Assembly (NCBI GenBank): GCA_947458415.1
Contig: CANGZG010000010.1
Coordinates: forward strand, 1-24,606
DNA from: Comamonadaceae bacterium
GTDB lineage: Bacteria; Pseudomonadota; Gammaproteobacteria; Burkholderiales; Burkholderiaceae_C
Length of the DNA: 24,606 nucleotides
Direction of reading: 5' to 3'
Below are positions 1-7,047 of this stretch, one piece after another (position 1 is the first letter of the stretch; each line of letters opens with the position of its first letter). The position numbers were made by a program, and so were the translations under genes. The notes beneath the pieces are model-generated. The model was not told the origin of the DNA. It made no database searches and was given only the letters and a program-made list of their open reading frames with translations.

Positions 1-631
1 CTACGACCCGGCGTTTGCCGGTGAAATGGCCGTCATCATCGACCGTGGCATGCGCGACATGTTGATCGATCAGCAAGACGTGTTTTATTACGTGACACTG
101 ATGAACGAAAACTACGCGCAACCTGACCTGCCGCCGAATGTGCAGGACCAGTTGCTCAAAGGCGGCTATTTGTTTGCCGCGCCGCCCACATCATTGGGAC
201 CGCGTGCGCCACAAGTCAGTTTGCTGGGTTCGGGGGCGATTTTGTGTGAAGTGATCAAAGCCGCAGAGATGCTGGCCGAACAAGGCATTGCCGCAGAAGT
301 GTTCAGCATCACCAGTTGGAGTGAACTGGCCAGAGACGGTCTGCGTGCCGAGCAATCCGCCATGGCCCACGGCATTCCAGCTGCGCCGTTTGTCAGCAAT
401 TTGCTGTCAAAGCACACAGGGCCAGTGATTGCAGCCACTGACTATGTTCGTGCAGTGCCAGAAAGCATCCGGGCTTATTTGCCGCCGAACCGTCGTTATG
501 TGACTTTGGGAACAGATGGCTTTGGCAGAAGCGACACGCGCCAAGAACTTCGGTCGTTTTTCCAAGTGGATGCGGCCAGCATCGTCAAGGCGGCCATGTA
601 CGCTTTGGGAAAAACGACAGCTTCAGCATGA
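1..631 (+). CDS. aceE: Pyruvate dehydrogenase E1 component, C-terminal part (partial)
   Basis: This is the 3' end of a gene that begins upstream of the window; the open frame runs from base 2 to the TGA at 629-631. The protein would be the homodimeric E1 subunit of the pyruvate dehydrogenase complex, which decarboxylates pyruvate with thiamine diphosphate and passes the acetyl group to the lipoyl groups of E2. The visible part is the C-terminal transketolase-like domain: YVTLMNENYAQP, the LLGSGAILCEVIKAAEMLA stretch and VFSITSWSELARDG are typical of bacterial AceE. The tail ends in VKAAMYALGKTTASA, as in proteobacterial E1. Only about 209 of roughly 890-900 residues are present, so the active site lies outside the window. 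The gene is convergent with serC, 26 bases apart, and no strong terminator hairpin is visible in the gap. Confidence 0.95.
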   Translation, partial: YDPAFAGEMAVIIDRGMRDMLIDQQDVFYYVTLMNENYAQPDLPPNVQDQLLKGGYLFAAPPTSLGPRAPQVSLLGSGAILCEVIKAAEMLAEQGIAAEVFSITSWSELARDGLRAEQSAMAHGIPAAPFVSNLLSKHTGPVIAATDYVRAVPESIRAYLPPNRRYVTLGTDGFGRSDTRQELRSFFQVDAASIVKAAMYALGKTTASA

Positions 632-657
632 CGAACCCTGAACTGACCGACACACCA

Positions 658-1740
658 TCAAGTGTGCGATTTTTCAAACTGGTGCATGTAGTCTCGTAAA
701 CGCTCCACACTGGACAAGGGCATGGCGTTGTAAATGGAAGCGCGCATCCCGCCAGCTGAACGGTGGCCTCTCAATTGCACCATGCCTTGTGCTTCTGCGC
801 CTTGCAAGAAGCTGGCATTGAGCGATTCGTTCTTCAAAAAGAAAGTGACGTTCATGCGGGATCGGTCGTCTCGGTGAACCCGGTTAAAGAACAAGCGACT
901 GTGGTCCAAGTAGTCATACAGCACTTGGGCTTTGCGTTGGTTGTGTGTTTGCATGGCCTCTAAGCCACCCAGTTTTTGAATATGTTGCAACACCAAACCC
1001 ATGATGTAGATGGCATAGGTAGGTGGGGTGTTGTACATCGAGGTCTGCTCATCTTGTAACTGGTAGTTGAACGCTGATGGGGTGATGGGCAAGGCATGAC
1101 CGAACAAATCCCGTCGAACAATGACCAAGGTCACGCCAGAGGGACCCATGTTTTTTTGTGCACCGGCGTATACCAAGCCGTAACGCTGGATGTCGATGGG
1201 CGCAGACAGGATGTTGGACGACATGTCGGCCACGAGTGGAATCTGGCCGGTGTCAGGTGTCCAATGGCATTCCACCCCACCGATGGTTTCGTTGCTGCAC
1301 ATGTGCACATAAGCGGCGTTGGCAGACAAATGCCATTCGCTTTGACGCGGCATCGACAAAAAACCACTGCCGCTGCTGCTGGCGGCGACATTCACTTGGC
1401 CGTACTTGCTCGCTTCCTTCATGGATTTGTCTGACCAGACACCGCTGACCACATAGTCCGCTGCGCCCGTTGCACCCATCAGGTTCATGGGCAGGATGGC
1501 GTTTTGGGCAATCGCCCCGCCTTGCATGAACAGCACCGCATAGTTGTCTGGGATGCCCAACAACTGACGAACCAAGGTTTGTGTGTTTGAAAGTATCTCG
1601 GTGAATTCAGGTCCACGGTGGCTCATTTCCATGACCGACATGCCACTGCCCCGCCAGTCCAACATGTCTGTGGCGGCTTGTCGCAACACCTGTTCTGGCA
1701 GCATGGCCGGGCCGGAACTGAAATTGATCACACGTGTCAT
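658..1740 (-). CDS. serC: Phosphoserine aminotransferase
   Basis: This is a complete 360-residue class V pyridoxal-phosphate aminotransferase, the usual length for SerC. It makes phosphoserine from 3-phosphohydroxypyruvate and glutamate in serine synthesis, and in the B6 pathway acts on the related 4-carbon substrate. Visible hallmarks are NFSSGPAMLP at the N-terminus, SVMEMSHRGPEF near residue 35, FMQGGA near 71, NETIGGVE near 150, and GAQKNMGPSG with the PLP-binding lysine at about residue 196. HRSAGGMRASIYNAMP near the C-terminus is the usual SerC ending. The ATG at 1738-1740 places M directly before TRVINFSSGP, as expected. A plausible promoter lies just upstream on the minus strand. In many betaproteobacteria serC is followed by pheA and aroA; here the next gene downstream is aceE in the opposite direction, so serC appears to be transcribed alone. 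Confidence 0.96.
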   Translation of the reverse strand: MTRVINFSSGPAMLPEQVLRQAATDMLDWRGSGMSVMEMSHRGPEFTEILSNTQTLVRQLLGIPDNYAVLFMQGGAIAQNAILPMNLMGATGAADYVVSGVWSDKSMKEASKYGQVNVAASSSGSGFLSMPRQSEWHLSANAAYVHMCSNETIGGVECHWTPDTGQIPLVADMSSNILSAPIDIQRYGLVYAGAQKNMGPSGVTLVIVRRDLFGHALPITPSAFNYQLQDEQTSMYNTPPTYAIYIMGLVLQHIQKLGGLEAMQTHNQRKAQVLYDYLDHSRLFFNRVHRDDRSRMNVTFFLKNESLNASFLQGAEAQGMVQLRGHRSAGGMRASIYNAMPLSSVERLRDYMHQFEKSHT

Positions 1741-1767
1741 GAAAAACGACTTTCAAAAAATGAATTA

Positions 1768-1796
1768 AGTATATGGAATTAAAGACTTTATTTCGA
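1768..1796 (-). promoter_or_regulatory. Candidate sigma-70 promoter of serC
   Basis: On the minus strand TCGAAA (bases 1791-1796, four of six matches to the -35 consensus) is followed after exactly 17 bases by TATACT (bases 1768-1773, five of six matches to the -10 consensus). Transcription would start near base 1761, about 20 bases before the serC ATG. The 105-base gap between the divergent serC and lipoprotein genes is strongly AT-rich, which fits a promoter region. The call rests on consensus matching only. Confidence 0.4.
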
Positions 1797-1845
1797 AAAA
1801 TAGGCATAATGAACCGAACCTGTTCCTGAAACAACACCCACTGAC

Positions 1846-2262
1846 ATGAATTGCTTCAACGTGTGTATTTGGCTGGCGGCCACCAGTTTGCTTGGCGCAT
1901 GCGCCAGTCAATCGTCCCAAGCCATCGCCAAACTTGACACAGACAGCGCCGAATTCCATTCGGTCCCATGTCAAAACGCCCGGCACAACGCTTGGCTGTA
2001 TGACGAGGCGCAAAAGAACAAATTGTGGGCAGGCCCATCTGTGGTTTTTCTCGCTGGCCCGATCGCTGTCATTCCTGTTTTGGCCAGCAACATTGGCCTC
2101 AACACCGCTGACCATATCCAAGCCAACGACATATCGGCCCAATGCGGCGGCAAGCCTTTGACCCAACAAGCGTTGAACCAAAACATCGCGGTCGATGCCA
2201 CCATTTCCGTGGTGGTCGGCGGCATGGCACCGGCGGTGGCGCCCAAAATCACCGCTCCCTGA
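1846..2262 (+). CDS. Small predicted lipoprotein, function unknown
   Basis: The predicted 138-residue protein starts with a lipoprotein signal: a short hydrophobic stretch and the lipobox LLGAC, with the cysteine at residue 19 as the likely lipidation site. The mature part holds a cysteine pair (in VPCQNARHNAW and AQCGGKP) that could form a disulfide outside the cytoplasm. A central hydrophobic segment (VVFLAGPIAVIPVLASNIG, about residues 66-84) and another near the C-terminus (ISVVVGGMAPAVAP) suggest membrane association or a glycine-rich hairpin. I do not recognise a named family. The gene is divergent from serC and convergent with the MerR-type gene, with only 11 bases between the two ends. 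An open frame on the other strand overlaps it, but the lipobox favours this strand. Confidence 0.65.
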   Translation: MNCFNVCIWLAATSLLGACASQSSQAIAKLDTDSAEFHSVPCQNARHNAWLYDEAQKNKLWAGPSVVFLAGPIAVIPVLASNIGLNTADHIQANDISAQCGGKPLTQQALNQNIAVDATISVVVGGMAPAVAPKITAP

Positions 2263-2273
2263 CACGGCATTTT

Positions 2274-3272
2274 TTAATCGGTCAAATCGATTTTTTCATG
2301 CGCCGCGATTCGCTCCAACGCTTGCTCGAACAAGGCCCTGGCCGAGCCAGACACCGCTGTCAGATAACTGTGCAAACGCGCATCTTCGGTGGACCTGCTC
2401 AAGCAGTCCTGGCTGTAGGCTTCAAAACTGTTGAGCATGCCAATCAGGTCTGCCACATGGCGAGGGCACTCGCATAAAACATTGGTGGATATGCCTGACA
2501 CGCGTTGCAACACGCGGTCGCTGTACTTGCGGGACGGAATGATGCCCGTGCTGCTGGTCGCAGGCAGATTCCAACTGTTGTCCACATACGCAATCGATTG
2601 GATGATGTCGCTCAGTTCGACATCTGACACCGGCTCTCGGCGAGCAATCACACCTGCCGAATGCAAATACTGCAAGACCGCAACCGTGGCGAAGTGATAG
2701 ATCAAAACGCAGCGCCTGACGCCAAATTGCTGCCGCAAGCGCTGTAAGTCTTGCTGTATCGATACTTGGACCGAACCCATTTGCACCAGCAAAATATCGG
2801 GCGTGGCTTTGATGGGACCGGACAATGCTTGCTTGATGTCAGCAAACACATGGTCAACTTTGAGCGTGGTTTGCGGGCCAAATACCTGTGCAAATTTCTC
2901 GGTTTCAATCCGGCTTGCCAAGGGAAAACCCACCACTGCCAATGAGATAGAGGCCGGTATGGAGGCCTTGTCGTTTTGCATGGACTTCGCCGCGCGGTGG
3001 TCGTTCAACATGGACTGCAATTGAGCCACTGGCAAACTGCCCATCGTGCTGATCGCATGGCCGTGTTGCGTCAAGGTCTTGAGCAAGGTCAATTTCAAGA
3101 CATCATGGTCGCTGTACAACCGTTGCCCGCCCTCTGTTTTGGGCGGCGCAACCACGCCGTACCGGCGCTCCCACACACGCAAGGTGGCCACAGGCACCCC
3201 ACACAAATTGGCCACGGCACCAATGCGGTGGATCGGATTGAACGCAGGGTCGGTCGCAATGATGTGTTCCAT
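2274..3272 (-). CDS. MerR-type transcriptional regulator with C-terminal B12-domain-like region
   Basis: The 332-residue protein has an N-terminal MerR winged helix (about residues 15-85). HRIGAVANLCGVPVATLRVW is the helix-turn-helix, and ERRYGVVAPP followed by GGQRLYSDHDV is the wing typical of the CarH/LitR branch. That branch usually carries a cobalamin-binding light-sensing domain. Here the C-terminal 230 residues look like a degenerate Rossmann-type domain (ISLAVVGFPLAS near residue 109, PDILLVQMGSV further on, RRCVLIYHFATVAVLQYLH), but I cannot find the DxHxxG cobalamin signature, so B12 binding is doubtful. It probably acts as a DNA-binding repressor or activator, perhaps with another ligand. 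It is divergent from the Rrf2-type gene, and the 153-base shared gap holds palindromes that either regulator might bind. I cannot assign targets. Confidence 0.8.
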   Translation of the reverse strand: MEHIIATDPAFNPIHRIGAVANLCGVPVATLRVWERRYGVVAPPKTEGGQRLYSDHDVLKLTLLKTLTQHGHAISTMGSLPVAQLQSMLNDHRAAKSMQNDKASIPASISLAVVGFPLASRIETEKFAQVFGPQTTLKVDHVFADIKQALSGPIKATPDILLVQMGSVQVSIQQDLQRLRQQFGVRRCVLIYHFATVAVLQYLHSAGVIARREPVSDVELSDIIQSIAYVDNSWNLPATSSTGIIPSRKYSDRVLQRVSGISTNVLCECPRHVADLIGMLNSFEAYSQDCLSRSTEDARLHSYLTAVSGSARALFEQALERIAAHEKIDLTD

Positions 3273-3320
3273 GAAACTTGGCTTGTTTAGGTTTTGAACA
3301 GTTATTCTAGCGAAAATATG

Positions 3321-3330
3321 GGTTTAAACC
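3321..3330. promoter_or_regulatory. Perfect palindrome GGTTTAAACC between divergent regulators
   Basis: GGTTTAAACC is a perfect 10-base palindrome, 49 bases upstream of the MerR-type start codon and about 95 bases upstream of the Rrf2-type start. Its place between two divergent regulator genes is typical of an operator, but one 10-base palindrome is weak evidence on its own. Confidence 0.3.
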
Positions 3331-3353
3331 TGATTTATCTCGAACTAATCCCC

Positions 3354-3391
3354 TTGGTATCTATATTATTTGCTCTACAACTTGATACCAA
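3354..3391. promoter_or_regulatory. Inverted repeat TTGGTATC / GATACCAA, candidate operator of the Rrf2-type gene
   Basis: TTGGTATC at 3354-3361 and GATACCAA at 3384-3391 form perfect 8-base inverted arms around a 22-base AT-rich spacer. The spacer begins with TATATT (3362-3367), a five-of-six match to a -10 box, directly after the left arm. The right arm ends 34 bases before the ATG at 3426. An operator bracketing the -10 region and start site would suit autoregulation by the Rrf2-type protein or control by the divergent MerR-type protein. Which protein binds is inference. Confidence 0.4.
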
Positions 3392-3425
3392 CCCTTTCAA
3401 GCTTCAACACCAACGGGAGATACCG

Positions 3426-3944
3426 ATGTTTTCAAGCCTGACCAGAAATGCCGTGAACACCGTGTTGTTGGTATGCAAAAACCAACACAATGGCCCTGTC
3501 ACCACGCTGTCCATCAGCAAACGCTTGGGCTTGTCCATCTCTTACCTTGAAGCATTGCTGTCCAAATTGAAAAAATGCGGGTTTGTGGTGTCTTACCGCG
3601 GACCAGGCGGCGGCTATTGTTCGAATGGCAAACCGTCCGACCTCAAACTGATCGACATCATTCGTTCGTTTGACTTTGATGACACGAACAAAAACAGCGG
3701 CAAACTCAAGCCTCAGGAATTCGACAAAGACTTGATCAAATGGATGATGCAAGAGTTTTTGGAAAACCACCTCCAACACATGAACATCGAAGAAGTGATG
3801 ATGCAAATGCCGGATGAAATTTGGGGCGCTGAGCCGCAAAAGCCCAGCTCTTCAGAACCCCGCAAGTTCAAGCCTTTGCAAATACACCGTCTGCCAAGCG
3901 GTCCCAACTCTGTGTTCAATCTGGCCTCGAGCATGGCGGCTTGA
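3426..3944 (+). CDS. Rrf2-family transcriptional regulator without iron-sulfur cysteines
   Basis: I start this at the ATG at 3426, preceded by GGGAGA at 3415-3420; an upstream TTG at 3294 would add 44 unrelated residues overlapping the operator region. The 172-residue product begins MFSSLTRNAVNTVLLVC and continues with a winged helix: SISKRLGLSISYLEALLSKL as recognition region, KKCGFVVSYRGPGGGY as wing, then LKLIDIIRSFDF, the Rrf2/IscR layout. IscR-type members bind a cluster through three closely spaced cysteines around residues 92-104. Here the only cysteines are at 17, 51 and 65, so a normal cluster is unlikely and another signal is expected. The acidic, Met-rich C-terminus (EEVMMQMPDEIWG) has no family I recognise. 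The TGA overlaps an ATG (TGATG) starting a 19-codon frame before the MpaB-type gene. Confidence 0.8.
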   Translation: MFSSLTRNAVNTVLLVCKNQHNGPVTTLSISKRLGLSISYLEALLSKLKKCGFVVSYRGPGGGYCSNGKPSDLKLIDIIRSFDFDDTNKNSGKLKPQEFDKDLIKWMMQEFLENHLQHMNIEEVMMQMPDEIWGAEPQKPSSSEPRKFKPLQIHRLPSGPNSVFNLASSMAA

Positions 3945-4021
3945 TGACTGTGAAGCCATTCGCCGCAACCAAGTCGTATGGCAGCTTTCGCCCACTCAGC
4001 TGAACCCTTTTGACCCCATTC

Positions 4022-4906
4022 ATGCCCCCTTTTTTGCGCCGCATGATCGGGCTGCGCATCAAACATTTGACGGGCTCGACCAGTTCACCTGAGGCTTTTG
4101 CCCATCCTGCTGGCGACCCGGGTTTGCTGGGGCCAGATGCGCTGGCGTGGCGGGTACACGCCCATTTTGTCGGCATGATGGTGGGCGGACTGTCATCGCT
4201 GATGTTGCAAGCGCTGCATCCGCGCGCACTGGCCGCCGTCTGGGACCATTCGAACTTCAGAGACAACCTCAAAGGCCGCTTGGGTCGGACCGCTTTTTTC
4301 GTGGCAGTGACCACCTACGGCGCAAAAGCCGACGCACTGGCTGCGATTGAACGCGTTAACCGCATCCATGCACAGGTCACAGGCCACATGCCCGACGGCA
4401 GCCCCTACACCGCCAATGAACCCGAGTTATTGCGCTGGGTGCATCTGGGAGAAGTCAGCAGTTTTTTGAACGGCTACCAATGGTTGTCGAGCCAACCCTT
4501 GAACACATCAGAGGCGAATGCATACATCAGCGAGATGGCGTCGATTGGACAACGATTGGGGGCAGACCACTTGCCCACCGATCTTTTCTCTCATCAACAG
4601 GCACTGGCTGCATTTCAACCACGATTGCGTTTTGATGACAGAACGCGTGAGATATTGCATGTGATCGAAAATTACCCGGTGGACTTGTTTGACAAGCCCT
4701 TCATGAAATTGGTCATACAAGCCAGCTTTCATGTGCTGCCCGATTGGGCATTGGTGATGCTGGGCAAACCTGTCTCGAGCGAATGCGAAAAACTATGGGT
4801 TCGACAGGCTTTGCGCTTGGCTTCATCACCCGTGCAAGCGGCATTGGACATGGATGGGGTAGCAGCGCTTGCCAAACGCAGAGTCAATGCCATGGCGGCG
4901 ATTTAA
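4022..4906 (+). CDS. Oxygenase MpaB / DUF2236 family protein
   Basis: The 294-residue product matches the MpaB/DUF2236 family, which includes the latex-clearing haem oxygenase and the MpaB oxygenase of fungal polyketide pathways. The typical landmarks are LQALHPRALAAVWDHS (His 66 and 76), a basic RLGRT near 87, THYG-like TTYG near 97, RIHAQVTGHMPDGSPYTA near 114-131 and the ELLRWVHLGEV helix (His 141). These histidines and the arginine fit the family's haem pocket, but the bacterial substrate is unknown. I chose the ATG at 4022; a TTG at 4010 would add four residues, and no clear ribosome site precedes either. Distance from the Rrf2-type gene is 77 bases in the same direction, so the two may be one transcript with the regulator controlling an oxidative enzyme. 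That link is inference. Confidence 0.85.
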   Translation: MPPFLRRMIGLRIKHLTGSTSSPEAFAHPAGDPGLLGPDALAWRVHAHFVGMMVGGLSSLMLQALHPRALAAVWDHSNFRDNLKGRLGRTAFFVAVTTYGAKADALAAIERVNRIHAQVTGHMPDGSPYTANEPELLRWVHLGEVSSFLNGYQWLSSQPLNTSEANAYISEMASIGQRLGADHLPTDLFSHQQALAAFQPRLRFDDRTREILHVIENYPVDLFDKPFMKLVIQASFHVLPDWALVMLGKPVSSECEKLWVRQALRLASSPVQAALDMDGVAALAKRRVNAMAAI

Positions 4907-4933
4907 ATCTCCATTCAGTCAGCTTGCATTGCA

Positions 4934-5713
4934 TCAAGCCGACTGCGTCCACACTTGTTTGCAAGTCGGACATTTGATTTCCATGCGTTTGTACACATCG
5001 ATTCGACATTTTTGTCCGCAACTCGGGCAACTGACAATCGCTTTGCCATTGCCAATTTGAGGTCGCTCAATTTCTTGATCGGTCAGCGTGATTGGCACAC
5101 GCAAATCGTACATCTGGGTGGCTTTGAAGCTGACTTGGTAGGCAGGTCTGGGCAAATCAACTCTGGCGAAGTCTCCCGCTTGAACCCTCAGCGCAAACAG
5201 CTTGTCACCAATGTGGTTCTCGGCTGCATACCAACGACGCGAATTGGGCGGCTGGATCAACTGCAACAGGCTTGGGTCAACTGACGCACGGGCCGACTCA
5301 TCCACCAAAAACCGAATGGACTCGAGTTGTTGTCGAACTTCATGCTCGGAGGCGCTTTTGTGGGTGTAATAGTGATAACCAAAATACACGCACGCTTTGA
5401 GTTCATTGCCGAACGAATACCACTTGAGCACCAGCACCCGCAATGCGTCAATGAATTTTGCCAAGTCTGCGTTCACACCAATCACCCGGTCGTTGACCAT
5501 GGCCACCATCAGCAAATTGAGGGAACTGGTCAAACCGTTGCTTTGCCGTATTCCCTGGGGTTGGTTGAACATGTTTTTTTGTTCAATGCTGTGGTGCGCC
5601 ACGGCAAGCGAGCGAAAATACTCTGGCAAAGCAGCGCTGACGTTGGGCAGCAACTTCAAAAAAGCTTCTTTGTCTCGGTTGCTAGAGCGGTATTTCTCGA
5701 ACGGGTATTCCAT
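4934..5713 (-). CDS. Zinc-ribbon protein, last gene of the J-domain/vWA operon, function unknown
   Basis: This 259-residue protein has a clear C-terminal zinc ribbon: CPSC at about residues 229-232 and CPTC at 248-251, separated by a short basic segment (KRMEI), with an extra cysteine at 236. The N-terminal 200 residues are predicted soluble and mainly helical at first (KEAFLKLLPNVSAALPEYFR, LNLLMVAMVNDRVIGVNADL), and I do not recognise the domain. The ribbon probably has a structural or protein-binding role. It is the last gene of a four-gene unit, 10 bases after the J-domain stop. Such ribbons often accompany J-domain proteins, which hints at a chaperone or client-recognition role, but no function should be assigned. 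Confidence 0.75.
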   Translation of the reverse strand: MEYPFEKYRSSNRDKEAFLKLLPNVSAALPEYFRSLAVAHHSIEQKNMFNQPQGIRQSNGLTSSLNLLMVAMVNDRVIGVNADLAKFIDALRVLVLKWYSFGNELKACVYFGYHYYTHKSASEHEVRQQLESIRFLVDESARASVDPSLLQLIQPPNSRRWYAAENHIGDKLFALRVQAGDFARVDLPRPAYQVSFKATQMYDLRVPITLTDQEIERPQIGNGKAIVSCPSCGQKCRIDVYKRMEIKCPTCKQVWTQSA

Positions 5714-5723
5714 ACATCCCTGC

Positions 5724-6227
5724 CTAACTTGCGTTTAATTTGTCGATGATCAGTTGTTTAAGCTCAGTAAAGCTGTACCTGACCTCTTTGCCATCCAATT
5801 TATGAACATAGTGGTTGGTCCACCCATGCTGAATGGTCAATGCATTGCCAAATAACTCTTCGTACAAATGCATCATTTGAAATTCATCAATTTTGTTACT
5901 GGCCAAATGCGACAACACGGTGTCGTGTTTGTTCGCTGGCTTGGGTGGGGGTGAAGGCTGCGCCGGTGCGGGTTGGGGTGTCGGCTCTTCTGCGCGCGGG
6001 TGCTTGTCGGTGAATTTTTTCCAGGCAGCGTCAAATTCTTTGCGTTTTCGCGCATGGCCCAACATGGCGTGCGCTTGGTTCAGCTCTGCCATGATTTCTG
6101 TGTAGAGCAATTTTTTTTCCGGATGCCGATCAGGATGGTATTTTTGAGCCAACGCTTTGTAGGCAGCTTTGATCACCTCGTTTTCAGCGGTGTGCAACAA
6201 CCCCAAAACTTGATACCAATCCTTCAT
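5724..6227 (-). CDS. J-domain (DnaJ-like) co-chaperone with novel C-terminal domain
   Basis: The 167-residue protein opens with a full J-domain (residues 1-70): KDWYQVLGL, helix II EVIKAAYKALAQKY, and the invariant HPD at 31-33, which stimulates Hsp70 ATPase activity. Helix III (LYTEIMAELNQAHAMLG) and helix IV (KRKEFDAAW) follow. A Pro-rich linker around residues 79-98 joins it to a C-terminal domain of about 65 residues (from HDTVLSHLASNKIDEF to the end) that I cannot name. The G/F region and CxxCxGxG zinc fingers of DnaJ are absent, so this is a class C J-protein, probably one that sends DnaK to a special client. It lies 3 bases after the vWA-like gene and 10 before the zinc-ribbon gene, so it belongs to this operon. 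A run of eight A on the coding strand near codons 36-40 is worth checking for sequencing error but keeps the frame. Confidence 0.9.
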   Translation of the reverse strand: MKDWYQVLGLLHTAENEVIKAAYKALAQKYHPDRHPEKKLLYTEIMAELNQAHAMLGHARKRKEFDAAWKKFTDKHPRAEEPTPQPAPAQPSPPPKPANKHDTVLSHLASNKIDEFQMMHLYEELFGNALTIQHGWTNHYVHKLDGKEVRYSFTELKQLIIDKLNAS

Positions 6228-6230
6228 GCG

Positions 6231-7034
6231 TCAACCCGCCAAGGCGTGAAAACGGACTGATTTGACGTGGGCTTTTTCAAAATAGGCCTTCCAAAAATCC
6301 AACAACAACGGGTCCAGTGTGCGAGGGCTGTTGTTGACCAAATGCACCTCAACCTGCACTTGAGAGAAATCCACAAACAATTTGCTCGACGCGTAACTGG
6401 CGGCATAGGTCTCAAACGTCACAGGCTTGCCATACATGGTCAACGCCTTGCTGTTTTGCAGCATGTCTGACAGCACATACAACCGAACATCACCGTTGAC
6501 TGGTTGCTTTTGGATGGAATTGAGGTTGACCAGTTGCAACATCTCCAAAATCGGCGACTCTTTGGCTGGTTGTGCATTCACCATGCCTTCGGTGACAGAC
6601 GACATGGGTTCAATGAAATGCTTGAGATACTGTTGCTTCAATGCCTTGAGGTTGGCTGTCAATTCACTTTGGTCCTGTCCGTCACCCGGGTTGCACAACT
6701 CAAACAAAGGCTTGGTGTTGGTTTGGAAATCATCACCCAGCACATAGACAGACAACCGATGACCAGGCGGCGTGTCATTCACCAATTTATTAATGAAGAT
6801 GTCCAAGGAGGTCTTCTGTGCCAAGTTGAAAGGATCTGTGCGGTCAATCAACACCACGCGTTGACCGCTGGGGCCTTGTGCAGGACATAAAGTGACAGGG
6901 TCTAAGCCCGGTTTACGCTGAAGGTTCCACCAGACTGCGCTCGCCATGCCCGCCACCACCAGTGAAAAGAAAAACACACTGAAAAGTATGTTGTTTCTTG
7001 TTTTGCGTTTTTGCAGTTTGGTTTGACGCGCCAT
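6231..7034 (-). CDS. Membrane-anchored protein with vWA-like pattern, function unknown
   Basis: The 267-residue product has a basic start (KLQKRKTRNN) and one membrane segment (about residues 15-36, ILFSVFFFSLVVAGMASAV), so the remainder probably faces the periplasm. The soluble part begins with a beta strand and acidic motif, VVLIDRTDPF (Asp 64, Thr 66, Asp 67), then a helix and LSVYVLGDDF. Later come VRLYVLSDMLQNS and a final strand VQVEVHLV. This strand order resembles a von Willebrand A fold, though DRTD departs from the canonical DxSxS, so metal binding is uncertain. Cys 50 and Cys 114 could pair in the periplasm. It starts 13 bases after the membrane coiled-coil gene and ends 3 bases before the J-domain gene. 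I do not recognise a named family. Confidence 0.7.
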   Translation of the reverse strand: MARQTKLQKRKTRNNILFSVFFFSLVVAGMASAVWWNLQRKPGLDPVTLCPAQGPSGQRVVLIDRTDPFNLAQKTSLDIFINKLVNDTPPGHRLSVYVLGDDFQTNTKPLFELCNPGDGQDQSELTANLKALKQQYLKHFIEPMSSVTEGMVNAQPAKESPILEMLQLVNLNSIQKQPVNGDVRLYVLSDMLQNSKALTMYGKPVTFETYAASYASSKLFVDFSQVQVEVHLVNNSPRTLDPLLLDFWKAYFEKAHVKSVRFHALAG

Positions 7035-7047
7035 GGCACAAGCTTGC

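Noticed and set aside
1765..2265. A 166-residue minus-strand frame covering the small lipoprotein gene
   Set aside because: It shows no motif and would run into the serC promoter, while the plus frame has a clear lipobox. Some doubt remains, reflected in the confidence.
3294..3425. An N-terminal extension of the Rrf2-type protein from a TTG
   Set aside because: The 44 extra residues are not Rrf2-like, and the region holds the inverted repeat and a -10-like box; the ATG at 3426 has its own ribosome site.
6110..6118. A run of eight T (eight A on the coding strand) in the J-domain gene as a programmed frameshift
   Set aside because: The frame stays open with intact helix II-HPD-helix III order on both sides, so no slippage is needed.
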